DNA of 64,000 nucleotides from Helicobacter sp. TUL (GCF_002287135.1 NZ_NESU01000006.1:1-64000), one strand, 5' to 3'; positions 7,614 to 15,226 are shown, counted from the stretch's first letter. Notes: generated by a model from the sequence alone, not told the origin. Numbers and translations: made by a program.

Positions 7614-8355
7614 ACAACTAATGAAAACCTTAAATCTTAAAAGACCTAAATGGGAAGATGTAAGTAAGGCATATAATGAGATAAATGAGATTGGAAATAT
7701 AGCTTATAGGCAATATTTTAATTATTTTAAATCTCAAGGCTATAACAATGATGAGGCAGATATTCGGGCTACTTTTTACTCTACTCGAGCTAGATACAAT
7801 TTTGTAGGTGGACAAGCAAAAAGTGAATTTGAAAGAGCCCCAAAAGTCTATGCAAACACTTGTGCTCTGCGTGTGAGCTATGCTCTAAATTATGGAGGTA
7901 TGCCTCTCATAGAGGGTAGAGCAAAACTTACAAGCGGAACAAAACTTATAGGAAAAGATAATTATAAATACTATACAGGAGTATCTGGCATAAAGGGACT
8001 TTTGTTGGAAAATTGGAAACAACTAAAACCTTACTCGCAAACAAATAATAGAGATTTCTATAAAATATTTTATGACTACAAGAAAGAGCCTTTTAAAACA
8101 TTGGCAGATAAATATGGAAATATTTTTAATCAAAAAAGAGTGAATGAGATACGAAAAGACAATCAAAATTTCTTTAATGTTTTGTGCTCTTTAAAAATTA
8201 AAGGCATTGTAACTATGGTGATAGATGGTTGGGGAGATGCAGGTGGACATACAACTTTATGGAATGGGGAAAATTTTGCAGATGGAACAAATTATTTAAA
8301 CGATGAGGAAGCATCTATATTTGTCCGTGAACTCTGTTTTTGGGAATTATTATAG
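7606..8355 (+). CDS. tae4: Type VI secretion amidase effector Tae4 (copy 1)
   Basis: A 249-residue Tae4-family protein. The family cuts the D-Glu-mDAP bond of peptidoglycan peptides in the periplasm of a target cell. Visible marks are the N-terminal KRPKWEDVSKAY segment, the nucleophile motif ANTCALRVSYALNYGG with Cys86, and the His motif GGHTTLWNG with His215, followed by the usual acidic/aromatic tail ending FWELL. Length is at the upper end for Tae4 (about 160-200), with extra residues at 25-80 between the N-terminal motif and Cys86. There is no signal peptide, as expected for a T6SS cargo. Its start lies in the carrier's stop, and an exported immunity gene follows 11 nt later. Well supported by paired catalytic motifs and context. 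Confidence 0.85.
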   Translation: MSKQLMKTLNLKRPKWEDVSKAYNEINEIGNIAYRQYFNYFKSQGYNNDEADIRATFYSTRARYNFVGGQAKSEFERAPKVYANTCALRVSYALNYGGMPLIEGRAKLTSGTKLIGKDNYKYYTGVSGIKGLLLENWKQLKPYSQTNNRDFYKIFYDYKKEPFKTLADKYGNIFNQKRVNEIRKDNQNFFNVLCSLKIKGIVTMVIDGWGDAGGHTTLWNGENFADGTNYLNDEEASIFVRELCFWELL

Positions 8356-8366
8356 GGGGAATCGAC

Positions 8367-8789
8367 ATGAAAAAGATTCTATTTATTTTATTGTGTGTAT
8401 CTTATTTAAATGCCAATACCTATGATGGATTTGATAGAGCAGTAAAAGAGATTAAAGATTATGGCTTTGCTTTTTGTTTGGAGGAAAGTTATGTAGATAA
8501 AAAAGAGAAAGCCTTTCCGCCAACGAAACTCTCATATGATTTATATATATTTCAACAAGGTTCTATGAAATTTGCTATAATGGGCGGACTTAGAAATGAA
8601 GAACAAGTTGCTAAAAGCATACGAAATTTTGTCTCTCAATATCGCTCAAATCCTAAAAATCAAATAACAAATAATAAACAAGGGATCCAAATATATATTA
8701 TGGAATGTATGAATATGTTTCAAAACTCCAAAGAATACCAAGACGAAGTAGAACGCATAGTTAAGAAGTATTGTAAGGATTGTGAGTAA
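8367..8789 (+). CDS. tai4: Tai4-like periplasmic immunity protein (1)
   Basis: Start ATG 8367, with AGGGGGA upstream, is preferred over codon 8340, which lies inside Tae4. The 140-residue protein has a Sec signal peptide (KKILFILLCVSYLNA), then KDYGFAFCLEESY, and a C-terminal CMNMFQNSKEYQDEVERIVKKYC. An exported helical protein of this size with paired cysteines directly after Tae4 is what the Tai4 immunity family looks like; it would bind and block Tae4 in the periplasm. The last 65 bp are almost identical to the ends of three other genes in this array. Confidence 0.75.
   Translation: MKKILFILLCVSYLNANTYDGFDRAVKEIKDYGFAFCLEESYVDKKEKAFPPTKLSYDLYIFQQGSMKFAIMGGLRNEEQVAKSIRNFVSQYRSNPKNQITNNKQGIQIYIMECMNMFQNSKEYQDEVERIVKKYCKDCE
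8725..8789 (+). repeat. Immunity-gene tail repeat, copy 1 of 4
   Basis: A 65-bp stretch from ACTCCAAAGAATACCAAGAC to the stop codon, encoding NSKEYQDEVERIVKKYCKDCE. The others are at 9735-9799, 11545-11609 and 12239-12303. Third-position changes are few, so the copies are recent or kept alike by gene conversion. Confidence 0.8.
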
Positions 8790-8834
8790 GTGTGTTATGT
8801 TGTATCTTTGGGAACTAAAATAAAGGAGGCTGTA

Positions 8835-9209
8835 TTGAGATATGCTGTAATAGCAATAGCGATAGTTTGTTGTTTATTGGGTGGTGAATCTAGCGATACA
8901 GAATGGGATAAACATAGATTTATAAGCAGGAAAAATCTTGGATTCACTCTTTGCTTAAAAGAATTTTACAAAGATTTACCAAATGAAATAGTCAATGCTG
9001 ATAGGTTATTTGGCGTGATTGAGTTAGCTGACCCAGATGATAAGAAAAGATTTATCGAATTTATTACAACCAATATCAATAGCTATATACCACAATTTAA
9101 ATATCCTGAACTTTATCCTAATAACTGGTATTTCGTAGCCTGCCTGAATATGTATAACTCTCAAGAATATGAGGATATGATACAAAGAAGAGGCAAGTAT
9201 GCTCGGTGA
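8835..9209 (+). CDS. Tai4-like immunity protein lacking the shared tail (2)
   Basis: TTG 8835 is chosen as start because AAAGGAGG lies at 8822-8829 and because it opens a signal peptide (RYAVIAIAIVCCLLGG). The product has 124 residues with LGFTLCLKEFYKDL, matching the FAFCLEESY region of its neighbour, and ACLNMYNSQEYEDMIQRRGK, matching CMNMFQNSKEYQDEV. The tail ends early, at ARGKYAR-like sequence, instead of in VERIVKKYCKDCE. It is probably a second Tai4-family protein with a different toxin specificity, retained without its own toxin. A translation starting at GTG 8790 is unlikely. Confidence 0.6.
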   Translation: MRYAVIAIAIVCCLLGGESSDTEWDKHRFISRKNLGFTLCLKEFYKDLPNEIVNADRLFGVIELADPDDKKRFIEFITTNINSYIPQFKYPELYPNNWYFVACLNMYNSQEYEDMIQRRGKYAR

Positions 9210-9210
9210 A

Positions 9211-9324
9211 AGAGGACATACAACTTTATGGAATGGGGAAGAGTTTGCAGATGGAACAAATTATTTAAACGATGAGGAAGTATCTATATTTGTCCGTGAA
9301 CTCTGTTTTTGGGAATTATTGTAA
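9211..9324 (+). pseudogene. Tae4 C-terminal remnant
   Basis: A 38-codon stretch reads RGHTTLWNGEEF and continues to FVRELCFWELL and a stop, nearly identical in DNA to the last 120 bp of Tae4 copy 1 (8235-8355). It has the His motif but no N-terminus or Cys, and no start codon. It is the 3' end of a toxin gene whose front has been lost, left attached to the next immunity gene. Confidence 0.75.
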
Positions 9325-9340
9325 CGGGGGAGTTTATGTG

Positions 9341-9799
9341 ATGAAAAAACTTTGTTTGTTTTTGTTTTTATGTATTAGTAGTGTATATGCAGATTCAAAT
9401 ACAGAGTGTTTGGGCGTAGATTTTCTATCAAGTCGCCCACTTAAAAAGGCTGATAGCGAATTTCACTATTTTGCCAAAACAAGAATGATAGAAATAGCAA
9501 AGAGATTTGGAGTGGGAATCTGTCTTGATTATTATGGATTATCGCAAAAAATTGAAATAATGGAAATGCAATGGTTTGATATATTTTTTCAGCAGATAGA
9601 ACAAGTGGGCAATACAGATAGTGGGCGATGTTATACTACAAACAAGCGAAAGCAATTACAAGAGGAAATAAAAACTTATGTAATATCACAACCACAAGGA
9701 ATCTCAAAGATACAAACCTGCCTAAAACTCTATGACTCCAAAGAATACCAAGACGAAGTAGAACGCATAGTCAAAAAGTATTGCAAGGATTGTGAGTGA
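9341..9799 (+). CDS. tai4: Tai4-like periplasmic immunity protein (3)
   Basis: ATG 9341 with GGGGGAG 9 nt upstream is the credible start; an extended frame from 9272 runs antiphase through the Tae4 remnant. The 152-residue product has a signal peptide (KKLCLFLFLCISSVYA), FGVGICLDYYG, and the common C-terminus CLKLYDSKEYQDEVERIVKKYC. Between these the sequence differs from the other Tai4-like proteins, as expected if each is matched to a different Tae4. Its own toxin is represented only by the 114-bp remnant in front of it. Confidence 0.7.
   Translation: MKKLCLFLFLCISSVYADSNTECLGVDFLSSRPLKKADSEFHYFAKTRMIEIAKRFGVGICLDYYGLSQKIEIMEMQWFDIFFQQIEQVGNTDSGRCYTTNKRKQLQEEIKTYVISQPQGISKIQTCLKLYDSKEYQDEVERIVKKYCKDCE
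9735..9799 (+). repeat. Immunity-gene tail repeat, copy 2 of 4
   Basis: The 65-bp tail again, ending in TGA instead of TAA. The stop overlaps the GTG start of the following orphan carrier segment, so the repeat is fused directly to the carrier linker. Confidence 0.8.
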
Positions 9800-10446
9800 G
9801 TGGCATAGGAAACTATCACTATCTCTATAACTACTGCACACACATAATGCTAGATATACAAGACTATACACAAGTAGGATTAGCTCACAATCCTAGTAAT
9901 GCCACTATCCTTACATTACACACACCCTATAAAGCACAAAGACTAGAATTACAATTAGCCAATGGATTAGATTCTCTCATAGAATCTAAAGATAGACAAA
10001 GACAAGCTAAACAAGCTACAACACAATCTAAACAAAAAGATTCTCAACATAACACAGAACAAATCATAGATTCTCTCCTCACACTTAAACTTATCAATGG
10101 AGGATATAAAGAGAAGTATTGGAGCTTTGGGGAGGAAAACACACAAGCAAATCCTGTGCATACAAATACAAATACAGAAAGCAAAGATTCTAAAGAAACA
10201 CAAGAGAAACAAGACAAAGAGAAAGAAATACTAGAGATATATTTTAGTTATGGTGATGGTACGACAAGATTGCAAGGAGATTCAAGACACACACAAGATG
10301 TGAATCTACATATCATCACACAAGGATATGAGAATGGGGAGGAAGTGGAGGTGAAGCTAGAATCTTCTTTGGGCGAAGTCCTTATCGTGCGTGGCATAAT
10401 ACAAGATAATCAAGCTATAATTACAAATCCATTTAAGGAGCAATAA
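9796..10446 (+). CDS. Orphan C-terminal part of the PAAR-like carrier
   Basis: A 216-codon frame opening at GTG 9796, which overlaps the previous stop (GTGA) and has AAGGA with 6-nt spacing, so it may be translated. It begins at the GIGNYHYLYNYCTHIML block and matches residues 322 to the end of the complete carrier, including the YFSYGDGTTRLQGDSRHT module, here in frame. It has no PAAR-like domain and so cannot cap a VgrG spike by itself. The last residues (EVLIVRGIIQDNQAIITN) differ from those of copy 1. It stops on TAATG, shared with the next tae4 gene. Best read as a carrier tail waiting to be joined to the complete carrier by recombination. Confidence 0.65.
   Translation: MSGIGNYHYLYNYCTHIMLDIQDYTQVGLAHNPSNATILTLHTPYKAQRLELQLANGLDSLIESKDRQRQAKQATTQSKQKDSQHNTEQIIDSLLTLKLINGGYKEKYWSFGEENTQANPVHTNTNTESKDSKETQEKQDKEKEILEIYFSYGDGTTRLQGDSRHTQDVNLHIITQGYENGEEVEVKLESSLGEVLIVRGIIQDNQAIITNPFKEQ
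9802..10353 (+). repeat. Carrier linker repeat, copy 2
   Basis: Counterpart of 6941-7490. The left edge falls within a few bases of the end of the immunity gene, marking a recombination junction. This copy lacks the extra A and keeps the reading frame to the end. Confidence 0.7.
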
Positions 10447-11177
10447 TGGCGGTTGAATGGAGAGCGACTTGTGGCACTGTGAATGAAAGTATAAAATGCA
10501 AGAGAGCAGATTTTGATGATGTAAAAAAAGCATACGATGTAATCAATATGGCAAATCCGAATGATATGAATCTGCAAGAAACCTTTAGACAAGCTATCAT
10601 AGATAATGGCGTATGGCGTGGTATATCATCTAAAGCAGCAGAGCAAAAAGCCCAAGAGATACTTACACAAATTCAAAATGATAGCTATGATGATTCTGTA
10701 TGGCAGAGATATGCCCTAGTGGGTGGCATACCTTTGAGCGAATACATTAATCATAAAGACTTCTTTGGTAGAAGTTCTGGTTATGCAGATTATAGCAATA
10801 CCTGTGCTTTGCAAGTGAGCTATGCACTAAATTATGGGGGTATGCCATTACATATTGAAATCAAGCCAAAAGAATATAAATCTATGTATGGTAAAGACAA
10901 GCAATATCTTTATATCTTAGGTGCGGATTATATGGGGAGATTCTTAAATGATAAATGGGGTAAGGCAGAGATATCTATAACAGCAACAGATGAAGGTAAA
11001 TATGCGGTATTAGAGCAAATTAAAAATAAGAAGGGCATTGTGGTAATGAAAGGATTTTATTCGCACACAACTTTATGGAATGAAAGTAATTTTGTTGATG
11101 TAGTAAATGGTGTGGCTAGTAATTATTATTTAACTAATATAGGGACAGCTAAACTTGAATTTTGGGAGCTTATATAA
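10446..11177 (+). CDS. tae4: Type VI secretion amidase effector Tae4 (copy 2)
   Basis: A second Tae4-family protein, 243 residues. The nucleophile motif SNTCALQVSYALNYGG has Cys120 and the His motif reads YSHTTLWNE with His207; the tail ends KLEFWELI. Outside these blocks it is clearly different from copy 1, including a longer N-terminus (MAVEWRATCGTV before KCKRADFDDVKKAY). The glycines before the His in copy 1 (GGH) are replaced by Tyr-Ser, but the catalytic pair is intact. It is coupled to the orphan carrier segment through TAATG and followed 3 nt later by an exported immunity protein. Confidence 0.8.
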   Translation: MAVEWRATCGTVNESIKCKRADFDDVKKAYDVINMANPNDMNLQETFRQAIIDNGVWRGISSKAAEQKAQEILTQIQNDSYDDSVWQRYALVGGIPLSEYINHKDFFGRSSGYADYSNTCALQVSYALNYGGMPLHIEIKPKEYKSMYGKDKQYLYILGADYMGRFLNDKWGKAEISITATDEGKYAVLEQIKNKKGIVVMKGFYSHTTLWNESNFVDVVNGVASNYYLTNIGTAKLEFWELI

Positions 11178-11180
11178 AAA

Positions 11181-11609
11181 ATGAAAAAAGTGATATGGTT
11201 TTGTTGTGTGTTTTTTATGTATCTAAATGCCGATGATATAGAATTTAACAGAGAGCTTGTAGGGAAAGTGGATAAAGTAGCCTATTCTTATGATAAAAAA
11301 ATAAAAATTATAAAAAGAATAGGTATGGAGTATTGTATTAAGGGCAATAATTTTGATAAGACACAGCCTAATATTATGATTATGGGTTGGTATAGATATA
11401 AATTGGGCGTTCCGTATGGAGAGGATATAATAGCAGACCTTAAGCCATACATAGACAATAAGGCTACAATCACCGATAAAACATTATTGCATCATTATCA
11501 AAAATCAAACTTTAGTAGATTTTATACCTGCCTAGAACTCTATGACTCCAAAGAATACCAAGACGAAGTAGAACGCATAGTGAAGAAATATTGTAAGGAA
11601 TGTAAGTAA
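11181..11609 (+). CDS. tai4: Tai4-like periplasmic immunity protein (4)
   Basis: A 142-residue protein with signal peptide (KKVIWFCCVFFMYLNA), a basic helical middle, IGMEYCIKGNNF, and the shared C-terminus CLELYDSKEYQDEVERIVKKYC. It starts 3 nt after Tae4 copy 2, so it is presumably its cognate inhibitor. The ribosome site is weak (GGGAGCT about 13 nt upstream), suggesting translational coupling to the toxin gene. The final 65 bp are the common tail repeat. Confidence 0.7.
   Translation: MKKVIWFCCVFFMYLNADDIEFNRELVGKVDKVAYSYDKKIKIIKRIGMEYCIKGNNFDKTQPNIMIMGWYRYKLGVPYGEDIIADLKPYIDNKATITDKTLLHHYQKSNFSRFYTCLELYDSKEYQDEVERIVKKYCKECK
11545..11609 (+). repeat. Immunity-gene tail repeat, copy 3 of 4
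   Basis: The 65-bp tail, with the end reading YCKECK. A few bases differ from copy 1, near the stop codon. Confidence 0.8.
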
Positions 11610-11634
11610 AATAAGTCTTAAAGATTCTAAAATT

Positions 11635-11865
11635 ATGAGAACTAAACAAGACAATATAATTTTTTATAACAATGAATTTTCAAAATTTAGCAAAAATGGA
11701 GTGGTAGCAATGATAATTAGTGGGTGGAGTGATGCTAATGGGCACATTACATTGTGGAATGGAAAAGATAAGAAGTTTTTGGAATATGACCCAAATCTTT
11801 ATAATAACTATTTGCTTTACAGAAATATTATCGTAACAAAGCTTTATTTTTGGGAATTATTATAA
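11635..11865 (+). pseudogene. Tae4 C-terminal remnant (third Tae4 lineage)
   Basis: An open frame of up to 76 codons, with FSKNGVVAMIISGW, the His motif GHITLWNG and the end LYFWELL. It corresponds to about the last 75 residues of a Tae4 but is not identical to either complete copy, so it derives from a different toxin. No Cys motif and no ribosome site in front of ATG 11635. It precedes an intact immunity gene, repeating the arrangement at 9211-9799. Confidence 0.7.
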
Positions 11866-11874
11866 AGGAGTCTT

Positions 11875-12303
11875 ATGAAAAAAATTGTATTAGCGGTATT
11901 ATTTTGCATAAATATTGTATTTGGGCTTGGAGAAATGAGCTATAAAAATGAAGAAGGCAAACGAAATGAACTAGAACGGCAACACTTTACCTATGAACTC
12001 AAGGTCGATGCACTAAAAAAGCTAGGATTCCGCTATTGTATTAAAAAGTTTGTTGATGATGATAAGGGCGAAGTGTATTATATCATCAAAGAAAAGCTCA
12101 ATATGCCTTTATTCTTTGATGATAAGAATCTAGACAACATCACACAATTTTTAACGCTTGTAGAAAATCTCAGCACATGGAATAGCAAATATAAAATTGA
12201 TTACACATATAAGCCTTTTCAATGCCTTAGGGTTTATGACTCCAAAGAATATCAAGATGAAGTAGAACGCATAGTTAAGAAATATTGTAAGGAATGTGAG
12301 TAA
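11875..12303 (+). CDS. tai4: Tai4-like periplasmic immunity protein (5)
   Basis: A 142-residue protein, ATG 11875 with AAGGAG in front. Signal peptide KKIVLAVLFCINIVFG, then a charged helical region, LGFRYCIKKFVDDD, and the shared tail CLRVYDSKEYQDEVERIVKKYC. Its neighbour in front is only a Tae4 remnant, so it is an orphan immunity gene. It ends the plus-strand accessory block. Confidence 0.7.
   Translation: MKKIVLAVLFCINIVFGLGEMSYKNEEGKRNELERQHFTYELKVDALKKLGFRYCIKKFVDDDKGEVYYIIKEKLNMPLFFDDKNLDNITQFLTLVENLSTWNSKYKIDYTYKPFQCLRVYDSKEYQDEVERIVKKYCKECE
12239..12303 (+). repeat. Immunity-gene tail repeat, copy 4 of 4
   Basis: The 65-bp tail, with several silent changes relative to the other three copies (ATCAAGATGAA in place of ACCAAGACGAA), so the most diverged copy. 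Confidence 0.75.
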
Positions 12304-12381
12304 AAAAACAGAAAGATTCTAAACTATAACAACCAATATGTTGCCTATCATATCTTTATCCTTCACACAGTATGTATGTTT

Positions 12382-12780
12382 TTATCTGCTAGTATATGTT
12401 GTTTGTTTGATAAATGTATTATCTTTGTATATAAAGCTATTCTTACTAGCAACAAATTCTCTATTAAGCTTTGTAAAAGCTATATCCCTTCCCTCATCAC
12501 CATGAGGAGCAAATGTTATAACGCCAACAACATCTCTTTACGAGTTAAGAGTGCCTTATACACACCATTATGATCTTTGTAGTGAAATGGTATTGCTGTG
12601 GCAAAATTATCAGTAAGGTTTTTAATACCACTTTGTGTATTGATAAAATTATTAACAATATATATCACCGCCATATTACTTAAAAGCTTTGTGAGTCGCA
12701 TAACTGACTTGTATAAAACGAACAACCACTAATGGCTATGGCTAAGATTAAGATATGTAGTATTGTGTAGGTGCTTTTTG
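12382..12780 (-). pseudogene. Decayed gene, possible lipoprotein remnant
   Basis: This 515-bp gap between the array and efp has no intact gene. On the minus strand three pieces in different frames line up: a hydrophobic piece ending LAIAISGCSFYTSQ, like a lipoprotein signal (about 12780-12680); a 69-codon frame from 12725 containing NGVYKALLTRK; and a piece RDVVGVITFAPHGDEGRDIA running to the stop at 12382-12384. The order and touching edges suggest one gene broken by at least two frameshifts. The family is not recognised. The plus-strand frame at 12376-12573 is its shadow. Confidence 0.4.
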
Positions 12781-12788
12781 TAATATAA

Positions 12789-12812
12789 GTCCTAGATTCA
12801 TTATTCTAGGAC
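12789..12812 (-). terminator. Hairpin downstream of efp
   Basis: GTCCTAGA at 12789-12796 and TCTAGGAC at 12805-12812 form a perfect 8-bp stem with an 8-nt loop, placed 7 bp beyond the efp stop. In the efp direction it is followed by an AU-rich but not poly-U stretch, so termination may be weak. Confidence 0.45.
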
Positions 12813-12818
12813 GCTTTG

Positions 12819-13382
12819 CTATTTGACTTTTTCCACATATTCGCCAGTTTCAGTATTGACGCGGATACTCTCACCCTCAAGCACATGAAAAGGTATTTGC
12901 ACGACAGCACCAGTTTCAAGTGTAGCAGGTTTTTTTCCAGCACTTGAAGTATCACCTTTGAAGTTGGGTGCTGTTTCAATGATTTTTAATTCAACAACTT
13001 GTGGTGCATCTACAGAAATCGCCTTGTCATTGTGAAAGAGCACTTGCACAATTGTGCCATCAATAATCCATTTTGCTGCATCGCCTACTTGATCTTGGGT
13101 AAGTGCGATTTGCTCATATGTCTCATTGTCCATAAACTGAAACAAATCCCCATCTTGATAGAGGAATTGCATCGTTTTTTCTTGGAGGTTTGGTTCATCG
13201 CATTTATCACCTGCGTGAAAAGTCTTTTCTATAACCTTGCCATCAAGAAATGATTTTATTTTTGCACGCACAAATGCCGCACCTTTGCCGGGTTTTACAT
13301 GTTGGTATTCAACGATTCGATATGGGATTTTGTCAATCTCGATTTTTAAACCCTTTTTTAATTCACTCATACTTATTGCCAT
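12819..13382 (-). CDS. efp: Elongation factor P
   Basis: A 187-residue EF-P, the usual length. EF-P binds stalled ribosomes and helps peptide bond formation at polyproline stretches. The N-terminal KOW-like domain has the loop [10 protein letters not shown] with Lys33, the residue that is modified in many bacteria. The OB domains follow, ending in [20 protein letters not shown]. It lies 31 bp after fba in the order PpiC isomerase-fba-efp, the same as HP0175-HP0176-HP0177 of H. pylori, and is probably cotranscribed with them. Confidence 0.97.
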   Translation of the reverse strand: MAISMSELKKGLKIEIDKIPYRIVEYQHVKPGKGAAFVRAKIKSFLDGKVIEKTFHAGDKCDEPNLQEKTMQFLYQDGDLFQFMDNETYEQIALTQDQVGDAAKWIIDGTIVQVLFHNDKAISVDAPQVVELKIIETAPNFKGDTSSAGKKPATLETGAVVQIPFHVLEGESIRVNTETGEYVEKVK

Positions 13383-13413
13383 TGCAACTCCTTAAAGAAT
13401 ATTGTATTGTTGG

Positions 13414-14337
13414 TTAGATTTTTTGTGCAGATCCTAGAATCTTCATACGCTCAACTATGACTTTTTGCATAGCCTCCATACCTGGAGTGAAAAATTTGCG
13501 TAAGTCAAATTGTGTAGGATCGGCGTTAGCAACTCTGCGCACCTCTGCCATAAACGCAATGCGCAAATCCGTATCGGTATTGACTTTATTAATGCCACCT
13601 TTTACGGCTTCTTGTAAAAATTCAAAAGGCACACCTTTGCTACCCTTGAGATCGCCACCTGTGCTTAAGAAACTCTCGCGCACATACTCAGGAATTGCAC
13701 TTGCACCATGAAGCACGAGAGGAATATTTGTGCGTCTTTTTACCTCTTGGAGTCTAGCAAAATCTAGTTTTGGCTCACCTTTGAATTTAAATGCACCATG
13801 ACTTGTGCCAATAGCTGGTGCTAAATAATCTACTTGTGTTTGTTTGACAAATTCTTCTGCTTCATCGGGATTTACAAGCACCGCATCTTGTTCACTCACG
13901 GAAATATTGTCTTCAATCCCCATAAGTCTGCCAAGCTCTGCCTCCACACTCACACCTTTGCTATGCGCATATTCCACTACTTCTTTAGTGATTGCGACAT
14001 TTTCCTCAAAGCAATGATGTGAAGCGTCAATCATAACTGATGTAAATCCTGAATCTATGGCTTTTTTGCAAGATTCAAAGCTTGTGCCATGATCAAGGTT
14101 GAGTGCGACAGGTATGTGAGGATATCGCGCACTTAGGATTTTGACAAGTCCTACCGCCATGTCAATTCCCATATATTTGATAGCGCCTTCGCTTGCTTGC
14201 ACGATGATAGGCGATTGTGCTTCATTGGCTGCATTAAAGATTGCATTTAGCATTTCAAAATTTACAAAATTAAACGCCCCAACACCATAGCCCTCTTTAT
14301 GGGCTTTTAATAAAATCTCACTTCCGCTTACTAGCAT
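13414..14337 (-). CDS. fba: Class II fructose-bisphosphate aldolase
   Basis: A 307-residue zinc-dependent aldolase that joins or splits fructose 1,6-bisphosphate in glycolysis and gluconeogenesis. Visible motifs are NLDHG with the metal ligand His83, SVMIDASHH, VEAELGRLMGIED, the second-half His motif in GTSHGAFKF and VLHGASAIP, and a GINKVNTDTDLR phosphate-binding segment. Length and motifs match the short class II family found in Helicobacter. It starts 9 bp after the PpiC gene and precedes efp, in one minus-strand unit. Confidence 0.96.
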   Translation of the reverse strand: MLVSGSEILLKAHKEGYGVGAFNFVNFEMLNAIFNAANEAQSPIIVQASEGAIKYMGIDMAVGLVKILSARYPHIPVALNLDHGTSFESCKKAIDSGFTSVMIDASHHCFEENVAITKEVVEYAHSKGVSVEAELGRLMGIEDNISVSEQDAVLVNPDEAEEFVKQTQVDYLAPAIGTSHGAFKFKGEPKLDFARLQEVKRRTNIPLVLHGASAIPEYVRESFLSTGGDLKGSKGVPFEFLQEAVKGGINKVNTDTDLRIAFMAEVRRVANADPTQFDLRKFFTPGMEAMQKVIVERMKILGSAQKI

Positions 14338-14346
14338 ACTTTTTCC

Positions 14347-15177
14347 TTATTTGTTGATTTGTATATTAGCTTTTTGGCGTAATTCTTGGACTTTTGATCC
14401 TATGGCCTGTCTTACGGCTTCCATTTGCATATTTTGTGCAATCATTTGTTTTGCTTGATCGTAGCTAATAGCTTTTGGTTCTGTTTTGCTTTCAAGATAG
14501 ATGACATGGTAGCCAAATTGTGTTTTTACTGGAGTTTTTGTGTAAGTTCCGGGTTTGAGATCAAAGGCAGCCTTAGAAAATTCTGGCATCATAGCAAAGC
14601 GATGAAAAGTCCCCAAATCGCCACCATTTTGTTGTTGTTTGCTCGCTGGATCAATCGTTTTTTGATTGGCTAGATCGATAAATTTTGGTTCTACGCGACC
14701 TTTCACTTTATTGAGTTCGGAGATAATTGCTTTTGCTTCATCTTCGGTGCTAACTAAAATATGGCGAGCTTTACCCTCTTGGTCAATGAAATTATCTTTG
14801 TTTTGTTGGTAGATTTGTTGAATCTGTTCTTCGTTGATATTTGGCATTTGGACACTTTGCATTTGTTTTTGTTGCCAAGCGCGTAAAAGCAAATCTTTTT
14901 TGAAAGCCTCGAGTGTGCTTGTGTATTCTTTTGTGCTATCAAGCTTTTCTGCTTTTGCCGCATCAAGGATAAGTTTTTGTGTGATAAGTTCATTAAGAAT
15001 CATCTCTCGTTCTGTTTCAGGAAGTTTGTCAAAATCCAAACTAGGATTTGCTTGTTTAAGTGGCTCAAGATCTTTTTCTGTGATTGGGTTGCCATTGACT
15101 GTTGCATACGTTTTTGCCTCAAGTAGTGCTAGAGAAAATGCACACGCTAACATTGTGATAAAAACAACTTTCTTCAT
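14347..15177 (-). CDS. Periplasmic peptidyl-prolyl isomerase, PpiC/SurA-like (PEB4/HP0175 type)
   Basis: A 276-residue exported protein: signal peptide to about residue 21 (ending LLEA), a SurA-like N-terminal chaperone part with YATVNGNPITEKDLEPLKQ, a parvulin domain at about 130-225 (ARHILVSTEDEA, NGGDLGTFHR, TQFGYHVIYLE) and a C-terminal helix. It helps outer-membrane proteins fold. Size and order match H. pylori HP0175 and Campylobacter PEB4. First gene of the unit with fba and efp. Confidence 0.9.
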   Translation of the reverse strand: MKKVVFITMLACAFSLALLEAKTYATVNGNPITEKDLEPLKQANPSLDFDKLPETEREMILNELITQKLILDAAKAEKLDSTKEYTSTLEAFKKDLLLRAWQQKQMQSVQMPNINEEQIQQIYQQNKDNFIDQEGKARHILVSTEDEAKAIISELNKVKGRVEPKFIDLANQKTIDPASKQQQNGGDLGTFHRFAMMPEFSKAAFDLKPGTYTKTPVKTQFGYHVIYLESKTEPKAISYDQAKQMIAQNMQMEAVRQAIGSKVQELRQKANIQINK

Positions 15178-15226
15178 TATCTAACTCCAAGTGGTAAAGA
15201 TTTTGTCTTGCGACAATTAGGGCGGT

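Noticed and set aside
9272-9340. N-terminal extension of the third Tai4-like protein
   Set aside because: It reads through the Tae4 remnant in the wrong frame and would bury the signal peptide that begins at ATG 9341.
12376-12573. Plus-strand open frame of 65 codons in the gap before efp
   Set aside because: It is the reverse of the decayed minus-strand gene, has no ribosome site, and its translation has no pattern.
1-12800. Mobile element or prophage carrying the effector region
   Set aside because: No transposase, integrase, phage structural gene, target duplication or tRNA border was seen; repeats present are internal to the cassettes.
14754-14993. Frame inside the PpiC isomerase gene on the same strand, 79 codons
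   Set aside because: Lys/Asn/Ser-rich translation without domain; it is the shifted frame of an AT-rich gene.
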